DNA of 64,000 bases. Source: Petrocella atlantisensis (GTDB lineage Bacteria; Bacillota; Clostridia; Lachnospirales; Vallitaleaceae). A model generated the notes under the pieces. That model saw nothing but the letters and a program-made list of their open reading frames with translations, did not search any database and was not told the origin of the DNA. Positions within the stretch are counted from its first letter, which is position 1; the number at the start of each line of letters is the position of its first letter. The DNA lies in NCBI RefSeq assembly GCF_900538275.1, contig NZ_LR130778.1, forward strand, positions 868,001-932,000. The letters run 5' to 3'. Made by a program: the position numbers and the translations under genes. Below, in pieces: positions 18,248-28,048 of this stretch.

Positions 18248-19279
18248 ATGAAGATACAAAGTTCGGGTATCGAGATGTATGCCCATTCTAAACGTAAAGA
18301 ACAAGCTACTCTACAATTAACCAAGCTTGATGATGAGAAGCAAACAACGACCCTACCCTTTAAAGATACTTTTAAAGATCTTCTCGACCTCCAACATCCT
18401 CAGAAAACAAAAGAGGTAAATGGAGCGTCAAATATTGGTAGTACTAAAGTCTATGAAATCAGTGAAGAAGACTACCAAAAAGTGTTGCTCCTTGAAAAAC
18501 TTCTTAGTTTTCTTACCGGAAAAGACATTAAGTTCACTCTGCCAAAAAAAGTAGAGTTAACAGAGTCAAATGGTAACACACTTGCTAAAAATGGTGGTAA
18601 TCACTTGGGTGAAGCACCAAAGCCTTATTACAGAAAAAAAGTCAGCTATGATATGTCTCAATCCATGACTTTTAAAGCAGCCGGTACCGTAAAGACATCC
18701 GATGGTCGAACCATTGATTTTTCTATCCAATTACAACGTCATGAATCCTTTCAATTCAGAAGCGAGACGTTGCTTTCAAAAGATGGGAAGGTTGTTGATC
18801 CTCTTGTTATTAATTATGACGGTCCTTCATCTAAGTTAACTCAATCAAAATATGCTTTTGACTTGGACTTTGACGGTACGGATGACCAGATTTCCTTTTT
18901 GCAAAAAGGCAGTGGCTTCTTAGCTATTGATTTAAATGATAACGGTAAAATTGATGACGGTCGTGAATTATTTGGACCCTCATCTGGCAACGGATTCAAA
19001 GATCTTGCCCTTCATGATGAAGATCAAAATGGTTGGATTGATGAAAATGACTCCGTTTTTTCCAAGTTACGTATATGGAATAAAAATGAACAAGGACAAG
19101 ATGTTTTGCTTGGACTTGGCGAAGTTGGTGTAGGTGCCATCTACCTTGGGCATGTGGCTACTGACTTTTCCCTTGGTAACAGTCCTTTGTCACCGGATGG
19201 TTACATACGGCAAACCGGTATTTTCCTAAAAGAAAATGGACAAGCCGGTACGGTGCACCATATTGATTTAACACTCTAA
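18248..19279 (+). CDS. Conserved hypothetical protein with calcium-loop-like (EF-hand/VCBS-type) region
   Basis: ATG at 18248 is chosen because AGAGGTGA stands directly upstream; the frame is open further 5' but without a ribosome site. The 343-aa product has a Lys/Gln-rich N-terminal half without signal peptide or membrane span. The C-terminal half is rich in Asp loops, notably LDFDGTDDQ, DLNDNGKIDDGRELFG and DEDQNGWIDENDS (about 215-280), matching dockerin/EF-hand-like DxDxDG calcium loops. This arrangement is seen in proteins annotated as VCBS or EF-hand repeat proteins of unknown function. The absence of a secretion signal is odd for such a domain. Confidence 0.75.
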   Translation: MKIQSSGIEMYAHSKRKEQATLQLTKLDDEKQTTTLPFKDTFKDLLDLQHPQKTKEVNGASNIGSTKVYEISEEDYQKVLLLEKLLSFLTGKDIKFTLPKKVELTESNGNTLAKNGGNHLGEAPKPYYRKKVSYDMSQSMTFKAAGTVKTSDGRTIDFSIQLQRHESFQFRSETLLSKDGKVVDPLVINYDGPSSKLTQSKYAFDLDFDGTDDQISFLQKGSGFLAIDLNDNGKIDDGRELFGPSSGNGFKDLALHDEDQNGWIDENDSVFSKLRIWNKNEQGQDVLLGLGEVGVGAIYLGHVATDFSLGNSPLSPDGYIRQTGIFLKENGQAGTVHHIDLTL

Positions 19280-19298
19280 AAATTATAATCATAATTAC

Positions 19299-19351
19299 AA
19301 AGGCTTTTTGCAGATTCAGTGCCTCACGGACTGACTGTGCAAAAAGCCTTT
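19299..19351. terminator. Bidirectional terminator between convergent units
   Basis: Perfect 14-bp arms AAAGGCTTTTTGCA (19299-19312) and TGCAAAAAGCCTTT (19338-19351) enclose a loop with a nested CAGT/ACTG stem. It ends the pyk unit on the plus strand and the V-ATPase operon on the minus strand. Confidence 0.85.
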
Positions 19352-19381
19352 CGTATGTAAATATGTCTTTATATTTAAGCG

Positions 19382-19993
19382 CTAACTTCTTTTTTTGATC
19401 ATCTTAAGTCTTGTGAATTCTTCCCGTTCTTTTTCCTCAAGGGCATTTACGATGTTTTTTGTTACCGATTCATACCTGGGAATCATAATGTTTTTTAAGG
19501 CATTGGACCTTTTTTGTGTTTTTTTGATATTAGAGGCCAATCTATAGATGGCGTTCTCCACCTCTGCCAGTTGTACCGTCAGATTCTTCACCTTAACGAA
19601 CATTGAGAATGCTTCATCAAGAGACGAATTGGTTCTGGCAAAGCCGTATTGAGGCTCCAATTCTGTTGACAACTCCTTGATTACCGGCATTTCTACACCC
19701 ATAATCGAACGTACTTTGATCTCTATACCGTCTTCTTCTTCAATGGCCTCACCAATCTGTTCCACAGTATTAATACCGATGGTGAGGTTGGCTTCTTGAA
19801 GTGCAGCGTAAGCGTTGGCAAAGGTACTACTGATGACACTCTGAATCTCTCTAGCTTCATCAATTAAGAGCATAACTTCCCGTACAAGGATATTTCTTTT
19901 CTGTTCTAAAAGATCATAACCTTGCCTTGATAGAGATAGTGTATTCTTAGCCAGTATTAAATTACCTTTGGTTGGAAATAATGTACTATCCAT
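19382..19993 (-). CDS. atpD: V-type ATP synthase subunit D (central stalk)
   Basis: This 203-aa coiled-coil protein begins MDSTLFPTKGNLILAK, typical of the V/A-ATPase rotor shaft. Subunit D rotates within the A3B3 hexamer and couples ATP chemistry to the membrane ring. It is the last gene of the operon, 14 bp after subunit B and just before the shared terminator. Confidence 0.95.
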   Translation of the reverse strand: MDSTLFPTKGNLILAKNTLSLSRQGYDLLEQKRNILVREVMLLIDEAREIQSVISSTFANAYAALQEANLTIGINTVEQIGEAIEEEDGIEIKVRSIMGVEMPVIKELSTELEPQYGFARTNSSLDEAFSMFVKVKNLTVQLAEVENAIYRLASNIKKTQKRSNALKNIMIPRYESVTKNIVNALEEKEREEFTRLKMIKKRS

Positions 19994-20007
19994 AACGACT
20001 CACTTCC

Positions 20008-21396
20008 TTATTCTGTCGTAGCTTTATAATACTTGTTTAAGATGATATCATCCAGCCTGGTCAATTCTTCCTTAGGTAGCATACCAAGTAAACGCCATCC
20101 AATATCTAGAGTTGCTTCCATAACCCGGTTTTCATCGAATTTTTGTGCTACGAATCCGGTTTCAAAAGCCCGACCAAAAGCCATATACTTCTGATCGATT
20201 TCTGTCAGTTCATCCTCACCGATTACCGAAGCTAAGGCTTTAACCTCTTGAACCCTTGCATAGGATGCAAAAAGCTGATTCGCCACTTGAGGATGATCGG
20301 CTCTGGTATAACCTTCACCTATACCATCTTTCATCAGTCTTGATAAAGAAGGTAGCACAATAATCGGTGGGTAAATACCTTTCTGATGTAGACTTCGGTC
20401 CAGTACCACCTGACCTTCTGTAATATAACCGGTCAAGTCCGGTATAGGATGAGTAATATCATCATTGGGCATGGTCAATATCGGCACTTGTGTAATAGAA
20501 CCTTTCCTGTCTTTTAGCATACCTGCGCGTTCATAAAGAGAGGCTAGGTCACTATACATATACCCTGGGAAACCTTTTCTACTTGGAATCTCACCTTTAG
20601 ATGAGGAAATCTCCCTAAGGGCTTCACAATAAGATGTCATATCCGTTAGAATCACAAGTACATGCATATTATGCTCAAATGCAAGGTACTCTGCTGCTGT
20701 TAATGCACATCTTGGTGTTACAATTCTCTCAACAACCGGATCGTTGGCCAGATTCATAAAGGTCACAACTTTCTCCATAACACCGCTACTGGTAAAGCTC
20801 TGGGTGAAATAGTCCGCTACGTCATTTTTGACGCCCATGGCCGCAAATACGATGGCAAAGTTATCCTCATCCTCATTTTCTGCTGAGAGTTGTGCTTGGT
20901 TAACGATTTGCACAGCCAGTGCATCATGTGGTAATCCATTGCCGGAAAAAACTGGTAATTTCTGACCACGAATCAAAGTGGTTAAACCATCAATGGCAGA
21001 AATACCTGTCTGAATATAATTTCTTGGGTATTTTCTTGCTATGGGATTAATGGGATCGCCATTAATATCCCACCGTACATCTGCAAGGAGATTTCCCAAA
21101 CCATCTATAGGTTTACCTAGACCGTTCATCTTTCTGCCTAGAATCTCTTTGGACAAGGGTATTTTAAGAGGTTTGCCTGTAAATCTTGTTCTTGTATTGG
21201 AGCTGGACATACCTGTCGTACCTTCAAAAACCTGTACAATAGCCACATCTTCAAGTAACTCAATAACACGACCTAACCTTACCTCGCCACTATCCATGGT
21301 GATTTCTACCATTTCTTCAAAAAAAGCATCTTTTACGTCTTCTAGGATTATAATGGATCCAGTTATATCTCTTAAACCTAAGTATTCTATACTCAT
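20008..21396 (-). CDS. atpB: V-type ATP synthase subunit B (non-catalytic)
   Basis: The product (462 aa) is the regulatory B subunit of the A3B3 head. It has the nucleotide-domain fold but no P-loop lysine, and carries the conserved [14 protein letters not shown] and [22 protein letters not shown] blocks (here split by a few residues). Its ATG overlaps the stop of subunit A (ATGA), showing translational coupling. Confidence 0.97.
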   Translation of the reverse strand: MSIEYLGLRDITGSIIILEDVKDAFFEEMVEITMDSGEVRLGRVIELLEDVAIVQVFEGTTGMSSSNTRTRFTGKPLKIPLSKEILGRKMNGLGKPIDGLGNLLADVRWDINGDPINPIARKYPRNYIQTGISAIDGLTTLIRGQKLPVFSGNGLPHDALAVQIVNQAQLSAENEDEDNFAIVFAAMGVKNDVADYFTQSFTSSGVMEKVVTFMNLANDPVVERIVTPRCALTAAEYLAFEHNMHVLVILTDMTSYCEALREISSSKGEIPSRKGFPGYMYSDLASLYERAGMLKDRKGSITQVPILTMPNDDITHPIPDLTGYITEGQVVLDRSLHQKGIYPPIIVLPSLSRLMKDGIGEGYTRADHPQVANQLFASYARVQEVKALASVIGEDELTEIDQKYMAFGRAFETGFVAQKFDENRVMEATLDIGWRLLGMLPKEELTRLDDIILNKYYKATTE

Positions 21397-23183
21397 CCGT
21401 TCTTCACCCTTTCAAAGCTTTTATAACTCTCACGTAGTGTTGAAAATATTTTGTCGACACGGGCAAAAATCGGCTCAAAGGCATCCAAATTCTCATTACC
21501 TACCGTGTATTTGATTTTTATCAGTTCTTCATAGATACCTGTTTTGCGCATCTGGGAAACCGGTATACCAAATTCTAATAATTCCTTGGATTTCTCATAG
21601 GCATAAAGTGTAACGCGCATCATTTCCTTTTGCTTGCCTAAGGGTACATAGGTATCCACATCATGAAAAGCATTTTGTTGTAAAAAGCCAAGCCTTAATA
21701 CGGAGCATATCTCAAGGATTAATTTTTGCTCCTCCGGCAGTATGTCGGCGCCAATCAATTTAACAATATCCATCAATTTACTTTCTTCTTGTAACAAGGC
21801 CATGACTTCCTGACGTATGGTCAAAAAGTCTTCCGAAACATTTTCTTGATACCAAGGTGCCATCCCTGTCATATATTCACTATACGAATTCAACCAATGT
21901 ATGGCCGGATAGTGTCTTGAATACGCCAGTTGACGATCAAGGGCCCAAAAACATCGGATAAAACGTTTGGTGTTTTGGGTGACCGGCTCCGAGAAGTCCC
22001 CGCCTTGTGGTGAAACCGCACCGATGATGCTTACAGAACCTTCTTGACCGTTTAGGGTCTCTACGTATCCGGCACGCTCATAAAACTGTGAAAGCCTGGA
22101 GGGAAGATAAGATGGAAAGCCCTCTTCTGCCGGCATTTCCTCAAGTCGTCCCGAGATTTCTCTAAGTGCCTCTGCCCATCTAGATGTCGAATCCGCCATA
22201 ATGGCAACATGATAACCCATGTCTCTATAATATTCAGCTATTGTAATACCCGTGTATATCGATGCTTCACGAGCAGCAACAGGCATATTAGATGTATTCG
22301 CTATAAGTATGGTTCTTTCCATTAATGGTTTTCCTGATTTTGGATCTATAAGCTTAGGGAAGTCTTCTAACACTTCCGTGATCTCATTACCACGCTCGCC
22401 ACAACCAATATAAACAATGATATCTGCATCGCTCCATTTTGCCAATTGGTGTTGGGTCATGGTTTTACCAGTACCAAATCCACCGGGTATGGCTGCCGCA
22501 CCGCCTTTGGCTATGGGGAAAAGACTATCTATAATACGTTGACCCGTTATGAGTGGCTTAGATAATGGTTTACGCGCATTAAAGGGTCTTGGCTGTCTAA
22601 CCGGCCACTTTTGATAAAGCTTTAATTCAATAATATCCTCATATTGGTCCATGATTTTTACAACAGTTTGATCAATAGTATACTGACCTGGTTCTACAAC
22701 TTCTATAACTTTACCTGATTGATGGGGGCCAAGCATAACTTTATGCATAACAAGCTCAGTCTCTTGAACCAAGGCATAAGTATCACCGCTTTTTAGCGCA
22801 TCCCCTACTTTAACCGGCAACTCAACGTGCCATTTCGTATTACGATCAAGTGCTACCACATCCAGTCCACGACCAATAAATGCACCTGATTTCTCATTTA
22901 TAGTCGTTAAGGGTCTTTGTATACCGTCAAAAACACCACCTACAATGCCCGGTCCAAGTTCCAGAGACATGGGCTCTCCAGTCGCATAAACAGGTTCTCC
23001 AACCCTAAGACCGGTTGTTGACTCATAGACTTGAGCAATAACATCTTGTCCTTCAATATTAATAACTTCACCAATAAGTTTCAGGTGTCCTACAAATATC
23101 ATTTCAAGCATTTGATATTTTTTACTGCCTCTAATGGTAATAACCGGTCCATTGATACCGGCAATTCTACCTTGTTCAATCAT
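21393..23183 (-). CDS. atpA: V-type ATP synthase subunit A (catalytic)
   Basis: The product (596 aa) has the P-loop GGFGTGKT, the catalytic GERGNE segment and the non-homologous insert at about 120-190 that separates V/A-type A subunits from F1-beta. It hydrolyses or makes ATP in the cytoplasmic head. GGGGGTG precedes the ATG at 23183, and the stop overlaps the start of subunit B by four bases. Confidence 0.98.
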   Translation of the reverse strand: MIEQGRIAGINGPVITIRGSKKYQMLEMIFVGHLKLIGEVINIEGQDVIAQVYESTTGLRVGEPVYATGEPMSLELGPGIVGGVFDGIQRPLTTINEKSGAFIGRGLDVVALDRNTKWHVELPVKVGDALKSGDTYALVQETELVMHKVMLGPHQSGKVIEVVEPGQYTIDQTVVKIMDQYEDIIELKLYQKWPVRQPRPFNARKPLSKPLITGQRIIDSLFPIAKGGAAAIPGGFGTGKTMTQHQLAKWSDADIIVYIGCGERGNEITEVLEDFPKLIDPKSGKPLMERTILIANTSNMPVAAREASIYTGITIAEYYRDMGYHVAIMADSTSRWAEALREISGRLEEMPAEEGFPSYLPSRLSQFYERAGYVETLNGQEGSVSIIGAVSPQGGDFSEPVTQNTKRFIRCFWALDRQLAYSRHYPAIHWLNSYSEYMTGMAPWYQENVSEDFLTIRQEVMALLQEESKLMDIVKLIGADILPEEQKLILEICSVLRLGFLQQNAFHDVDTYVPLGKQKEMMRVTLYAYEKSKELLEFGIPVSQMRKTGIYEELIKIKYTVGNENLDAFEPIFARVDKIFSTLRESYKSFERVKNG

Positions 23184-23198
23184 GTTATGACACCCCCT

Positions 23199-23798
23199 TT
23201 ATCCCACTTCTAAATTACATTTATGCAAGAAATCTTCCCGCAAATCTTCCAATGCATTCGCAAAAGAATAATCTACAACCTTTTGGCTGGTCCTGTTGTA
23301 TATTTTACATCCTCCGACCAGATTAACTTGTTTTGATTCTAGAACCACCTTTAGTCCTGTCGTTGCACTAACCTGATCTTTAATAGCATGATCACTGTAA
23401 TTCAGACATACTTCCAAATTACCCACACCAAGAACACGTCTTCCTTCTTCAATCAGACTTATTAAATATGGCATATAAGCCTCTGTTTTTGTAAAAGCTT
23501 GTAGACGTGCCACTGATTCATTAAAAATCTCATCTACCAATTCCAAACGTTTATGTAACAACCGTGTTCTATTATCTAAAAGTGTTTTAGACATCAGCTC
23601 ATTTTTTTCTTTATCAATCTTGAGAAGCGCTGATTGTATTTTCTCATACGCTTGGGTCAGTAAGGCAAGCTCCTTTGCCTCATAAGCTTTCTTTTCTCGT
23701 TCTTCAACCTCTTTTAGCATCATACTACGCTCTTCACCGATATCTGTCATAATATCATTAGAAAAGCGTGCAAGTTTTTCATCTACTTTACTCATCAT
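23199..23798 (-). CDS. atpE: V-type ATP synthase subunit E (peripheral stalk)
   Basis: This 199-aa protein has an N-terminal Lys/Glu-rich helix forming the coiled stalk with the G/H subunit, and a C-terminal globular domain that contacts the head. Two adjacent ATG codons follow AAGGTGG; either could initiate. It sits between subunits F and A with short gaps. Confidence 0.92.
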   Translation of the reverse strand: MMSKVDEKLARFSNDIMTDIGEERSMMLKEVEEREKKAYEAKELALLTQAYEKIQSALLKIDKEKNELMSKTLLDNRTRLLHKRLELVDEIFNESVARLQAFTKTEAYMPYLISLIEEGRRVLGVGNLEVCLNYSDHAIKDQVSATTGLKVVLESKQVNLVGGCKIYNRTSQKVVDYSFANALEDLREDFLHKCNLEVG

Positions 23799-23806
23799 AT
23801 ACCACC

Positions 23807-24115
23807 TTATATCTTAAGTCCGAGAGCATCACGTACATAACGGGTTATTGAATCTGATTTACGTTCAGAACCATGTCGATCAGGTATCTCAACAATTAGA
23901 GGGGTCTGATAGTTCAAACGCACATCATCAATCATTTCCGGTATGAGCAATGCAATCTTTTCGGTCATTAATACAATATCTACTTCAGGTCTTTTTAATA
24001 CATCATTAAAAGCCTCAATGACTTCTTCTCTCGTATGCACGACTACACCTGATACCCCTGCTAGACGCATACCGGTTTTTGTATCGATATTATCACTAAT
24101 TAAGAACATCTTCAT
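23807..24115 (-). CDS. atpF: V-type ATP synthase subunit F (central stalk)
   Basis: The 102-aa product begins MKMFLISDNIDTKTGMRLAG, a typical start of subunit F, which binds subunit D in the rotor. AGGAGG eight bases upstream selects ATG at 24115; a GTG nine bases earlier overlaps that site and is unlikely. The conserved IVLMTEKIA segment and the switch-like C-terminus are present. Confidence 0.92.
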   Translation of the reverse strand: MKMFLISDNIDTKTGMRLAGVSGVVVHTREEVIEAFNDVLKRPEVDIVLMTEKIALLIPEMIDDVRLNYQTPLIVEIPDRHGSERKSDSITRYVRDALGLKI

Positions 24116-24149
24116 AACAAGCACCTCCTAGAGTTAAACAAAGAAGCTA

Positions 24150-24168
24150 TGCTTCGTTTTGCGAAGCA
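24150..24168 (-). other. mRNA hairpin between the c-ring and F-subunit genes
   Basis: A 7-bp stem (GCTTCG/CGAAGC plus one A-T pair) with a 5-base loop lies 26 bases past the subunit K stop. No T-run follows, so it is not a terminator; a processing or stability element giving more c-ring subunit per operon transcript is inferred. Confidence 0.4.
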
Positions 24169-24194
24169 AATTGGTCACGGCGTGAAAAACTTCC

Positions 24195-24623
24195 TTAATT
24201 TCCAAGAATCATAATGGATATAATCAAGCCATAGATTGCAATACCTTCTGCTAGCCCAACAAATATTACTGTTTTACCGAGTAACTTAGGGTCTTCAGAG
24301 ATTGCTCCAATAGCTGCTGATCCGGATATGGCAACCGCGATACCTGCACCAATAGATGCAAGCCCCGTGGATAGTGCTGCCGCAATAAACTTAAGACCTT
24401 CTTGTGATGCAACAGCTACTGCGAGATCCTCTGTAGCAGCCAATGACTCAGGTCCACTAAAAATAAAAACTGTTGCGCCAATCATTAATACAAAAAAAGT
24501 AGTAAGATTAAGACCGATATATGCTTTTGCATGAGACTGTTTGATGTTTCTTCTTATGCTCCATATACCTACACCTACTGTTGATAATACCAATACTAAT
24601 GCCGTCGTTAAAATAAAACTCAT
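24195..24623 (-). CDS. atpK: V-type ATP synthase subunit K (membrane ring proteolipid)
   Basis: This 142-aa protein has four predicted membrane spans (about 3-22, 39-60, 76-108 and 116-140), the double-hairpin form of the V-type c subunit. The ion-carrying Glu is visible in the last helix (GLAEGIAIYGLI). The first hairpin lacks an equivalent acid and is less Gly-rich, so one ion site per protomer is expected. GGAGG selects ATG at 24623 over an in-frame TTG upstream. Whether the coupling ion is Na+ or H+ cannot be decided from what is visible here. Confidence 0.93.
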   Translation of the reverse strand: MSFILTTALVLVLSTVGVGIWSIRRNIKQSHAKAYIGLNLTTFFVLMIGATVFIFSGPESLAATEDLAVAVASQEGLKFIAAALSTGLASIGAGIAVAISGSAAIGAISEDPKLLGKTVIFVGLAEGIAIYGLIISIMILGN

Positions 24624-24664
24624 CTTGATTCCTCCATTTTTCAATCCCGCTCGTTGCGATTATT

Positions 24665-26584
24665 TTATGACTTTTTTATGGTAAATGGTTTAAACTCTGT
24701 TCCTTCGCCTTCAAAAAAACGACTAAATAACTCATAGTACTCAAGTCTGATGCCCTGTATGCCGACAATTAAGCCTTCAAGTACTAGAATCAGTATATTC
24801 CCGAAAATCATCACCAGAACACCATTGATGGAATTCTCCGTCTTTGAAACCATTTCGGATAAAATCTTAAACACTAGGAAAAAACCGACATGATTTAATG
24901 CAAAAGCACCTACACGCATAAATGAAATGGTATTGCTCAAAAATGCCAACAGTGTTTCTACAAGTTCAAATAAGGCCTCAATAATGTAACTGCCTTTATC
25001 TTCCGGGAAGATATGCTCTTTCTTTTGAATCCAGTTGTCCAAGGGATGCGCCAGAAATATTAAAATTAATGGTGCTACCACAAACAGTAAAACAACGATG
25101 GGGTGAACCTCCACTTTTAAGACGATGGATAAGGTTATTCCCAGTACCGCTAGATAAAATACTAAGCCTGACACACCGTTTCGATCAAAAAGCATCTTAG
25201 CTATGTTTTTCTGTTTATAGGCATTACGAATGTTAATGAGCATTACGATCAGGATTAATACGACACCTAAAATAATAGCACTCCCTAGCATTTCCATCAT
25301 ATTCTCCATGCTGTTAATGGGTGTGTAATTGAATGTACTACTTAATAGATGCTCATCCCCAAAGAAGGACCCGTAAATAAAACCAAAAAATACAGAAGCA
25401 CCACCTAAGTAAATCATAATCTGTCCCAAACCATTTTGATATTTGCGGTAGAGCATATATCCAAAAAGACTGATGACCAAACCTTGTCCCACATCCCCAA
25501 ACATACCTCCAAACATAAGCATATAGGTTATGGCCACAAACACAGTCGGATCAAACTCATTGTATGAAGGGGTACCATACATCTTAACAACCGGTTCAAA
25601 AGGTTTGAAAAACCAATTATTTCGAAGTTTGGTTGGTGGCTTTGCGTTCTTATTCGTTTCATCATCCTCAAAAACACATGTTACACTAGGAAAAGAATCC
25701 ATCTTTTCTTTAAATGAGGAAAGCTCACTTTCTGCTACCCAACCTGTCATGTAAAAAGCATCTTTAGACCTTACTGCCATAGCTCTTACATCAAATGTTC
25801 CGTTTAGCTGAGCTACATATGTATATAACTCTTGAATCCGTTTAATGTGCTTTTGTATATACGCTTTTGATTGTTGTTCTAATTCTTCAACGCGTTGCGT
25901 CAGTTCTTCTATCTCTTCGTTTAGTTTTTCAAGGGTCTGTTTCGGATAGCCTTTGATGTCGTTTGATAATCGAATCCTGGTAAAATACAAGGATGCAAAA
26001 AGACTGTCAATATTGAACTTTTTCGTTCTCGGTGTGAAGTAGAACAAGTAAACCAGTTTGTCCGTTCTTGAGACCTCAAAAGCAATAACATCCATCGCTT
26101 CAATATAATCCTGAAGTTTTTCAAAGTTGTCTATGGCCATAGATCCGAACCTGAACTTCATGTAATCAAAATCAAACAGTTCATTGACCTTAATATCCAG
26201 ATTCTTTATAGGAAGGATTTGATTTCTAAGTTGTATCTTGTACTCTAAATCTTCCTTTAGAGAATTACTGATATGTTTAATTGTTTCTATCTGTCTTTCA
26301 TAGCCTTCAATCTCCGGTTCTAGCATATGTACCGGCATGATACCCACTGGTGCTGCATCGTCATATTCAAAAACAACATCTGCTACCTCACCCAGTTTAT
26401 TCACTTTTTCTTCAAGCTTCTGGTAGGGGTTCTCATCATCAAATCTAAACAACCCCTTTACCGAATGGAGAATGTTATAAGCATTTTCCAATTGGATTTC
26501 ATGTGGTATGAAGCTTTGAATCACGAATGTATCAAATGATTTAAGCGGTCCGACTATGTTTACAAAATGCATTTTCTCAATCAT
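24665..26584 (-). CDS. atpI: V-type ATP synthase subunit I (a subunit, membrane stator)
   Basis: The start ATGATTGA overlaps the stop of subunit C by eight bases, which fixes the N-terminus as MIEKMHFVNIVGPL and gives 639 aa. Residues 1 to about 330 are the soluble arm with long coiled coils. The C-terminal half has seven to eight membrane spans that hold the ion half-channels, including the MLMFGGMFGDVGQG segment and a conserved Arg-containing helix (SFMRVGAFALNH) facing the ring. Confidence 0.95.
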   Translation of the reverse strand: MIEKMHFVNIVGPLKSFDTFVIQSFIPHEIQLENAYNILHSVKGLFRFDDENPYQKLEEKVNKLGEVADVVFEYDDAAPVGIMPVHMLEPEIEGYERQIETIKHISNSLKEDLEYKIQLRNQILPIKNLDIKVNELFDFDYMKFRFGSMAIDNFEKLQDYIEAMDVIAFEVSRTDKLVYLFYFTPRTKKFNIDSLFASLYFTRIRLSNDIKGYPKQTLEKLNEEIEELTQRVEELEQQSKAYIQKHIKRIQELYTYVAQLNGTFDVRAMAVRSKDAFYMTGWVAESELSSFKEKMDSFPSVTCVFEDDETNKNAKPPTKLRNNWFFKPFEPVVKMYGTPSYNEFDPTVFVAITYMLMFGGMFGDVGQGLVISLFGYMLYRKYQNGLGQIMIYLGGASVFFGFIYGSFFGDEHLLSSTFNYTPINSMENMMEMLGSAIILGVVLILIVMLINIRNAYKQKNIAKMLFDRNGVSGLVFYLAVLGITLSIVLKVEVHPIVVLLFVVAPLILIFLAHPLDNWIQKKEHIFPEDKGSYIIEALFELVETLLAFLSNTISFMRVGAFALNHVGFFLVFKILSEMVSKTENSINGVLVMIFGNILILVLEGLIVGIQGIRLEYYELFSRFFEGEGTEFKPFTIKKS

Positions 26585-27638
26585 AATTCCCCACTCCCTT
26601 ACTCTGTCGTGCCAAGTATGTCTCAACTTTTTTCGGATCAACTTTATATCTAACACCTTCAATAATGGTTGTCAAATTCAAAATCTCAATCTCTTTGATA
26701 AAAATATAACCGATAATCGGTGCGATTGTAAACGGTAATAGGCGCATCTGTCTTAATTGCTTGTTGCCATAATATTTGTTAAAGCTATTGTCCCAATGAC
26801 CACTATCAAAGTCAACAATATCTCCATAAGGCCCTGTTTTTAGAAGTTTTAAGACCGCTTCTCCGGTGTCTGCCTCTACCAGTTTAATAATATCCTGTTT
26901 TTTTAATTTATGCCCGTTCGGTATGATATAACTGTAAATAATTTCTTTTCTAAGGTTATAAAATTCTTTGCTTCTATAAATCCACATCATATTTCTAAAA
27001 TCTGCATCCAGGCCAAAACTCATATGCATAAGCTCATAGTCTTTTCCGGACATTTTCTTATGAATCTGGTCATGGACCTGATTGTAATAATAGAGGTCCA
27101 GTGCCATCTCTGCTGCAAAGAGATTGATCTTATTGTCTTCTAAAAGCAAAGGTGACAAAATCTTATAAAAATTAGTATGGGCTAAGGTATCTATAAGTTC
27201 ACGAATGGTATTGGCTTTTAGTGCTGTATTAAAGTCAATGTTACTATAATGACTGATAAACAAGGTCTTTCGATCTATTTTATCCAAAGGCTTACCCATT
27301 TGGAGGGCACGAAGCATTTTTTTAAGATCTTCAATTTCTTGTTTTCGGTATACGAACCTATAGATAGATTTTTCTTTACCTTTTAAGTATTTTGCAATCT
27401 TAAGGGCATCTTTAATCAATGCACGGTTTAACATGATCTCTAACTGCCCACGATGAATGTCTTGATTGTCCATATCCTCAAAATTCTGCTTATAGTACGT
27501 GTTGTTTTTCAGATAATTTGCTATTTCCTTAACAGACTGTAATCTAAGTAAATTAACAAAGTCCTCGTCTTTAAGCATTTTCCCTTGCATGGCCCTAATT
27601 TTAGTTGTTAGATGTGCGTATTTAAAAGCATTTAACAT
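26577..27638 (-). CDS. atpC: V-type ATP synthase subunit C (d-like, rotor-to-ring adaptor)
   Basis: This 353-aa helical protein is of the V0 d/C family, begins MLNAFKYAHLTTKIRAMQGK and contains the repeated three-fold helical pattern. It sits on the cytoplasmic face of the c ring and links it to the D/F shaft. It is coupled to subunit I by overlap and lies eight bases after the G/H-like stalk gene. Confidence 0.93.
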   Translation of the reverse strand: MLNAFKYAHLTTKIRAMQGKMLKDEDFVNLLRLQSVKEIANYLKNNTYYKQNFEDMDNQDIHRGQLEIMLNRALIKDALKIAKYLKGKEKSIYRFVYRKQEIEDLKKMLRALQMGKPLDKIDRKTLFISHYSNIDFNTALKANTIRELIDTLAHTNFYKILSPLLLEDNKINLFAAEMALDLYYYNQVHDQIHKKMSGKDYELMHMSFGLDADFRNMMWIYRSKEFYNLRKEIIYSYIIPNGHKLKKQDIIKLVEADTGEAVLKLLKTGPYGDIVDFDSGHWDNSFNKYYGNKQLRQMRLLPFTIAPIIGYIFIKEIEILNLTTIIEGVRYKVDPKKVETYLARQSKGVGNYD

Positions 27639-27646
27639 AACTCTAC

Positions 27647-27958
27647 CTACCTATTTAAGACTTGATTAACCAAATCCGTAACCCATACTTCTTTATGCTT
27701 TCTGATTTTTTCTTCTATGGTCTTCATTTTCAGATCACATTGGGATTCGACAGCTTTTCTTTCAGCCACACTGTCACTAAGTTCTTTTTTTCTTATTTGT
27801 TCTATTTTCGTTTCGGCTTCTTCAATAATTCGCTTTTCCATGGCTTGCATTTTTTCTTCATAACTCTTAATCAATGTCTCTTTTTCCTCTAAAGTATGAT
27901 CCATTAAAGCTTGTGCTTTTTCCTCAATATCAATGATTCTCTTAATGACCTCTTCCAT
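27647..27958 (-). CDS. V-type ATP synthase stalk subunit (G/H type)
   Basis: The product (103 aa) is almost entirely charged helix with heptad pattern, expected for the peripheral-stalk partner of subunit E (called G, H or NtpF in different systems). It is the first gene of the operon, giving the order G/H-C-I-K-F-E-A-B-D. In the Enterococcus ntp operon E precedes C; here E follows F. No convincing promoter was found in the 90 bp between it and addB. Confidence 0.85.
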   Translation of the reverse strand: MEEVIKRIIDIEEKAQALMDHTLEEKETLIKSYEEKMQAMEKRIIEEAETKIEQIRKKELSDSVAERKAVESQCDLKMKTIEEKIRKHKEVWVTDLVNQVLNR

Positions 27959-28048
27959 ATTTGAAACCTCTTTTCATTAGACTGCTATTTCGGATTCCTC
28001 TTTCACATGGTTTTAAAAAATTGCCCTATAGTATAGTGTAACACTGAA

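Noticed and set aside
27959-28048. Promoter of the V-ATPase operon
   Set aside because: A TATACT/TATAG box is visible, but no -35 element at 16-18 bp could be defended, so no site is annotated.
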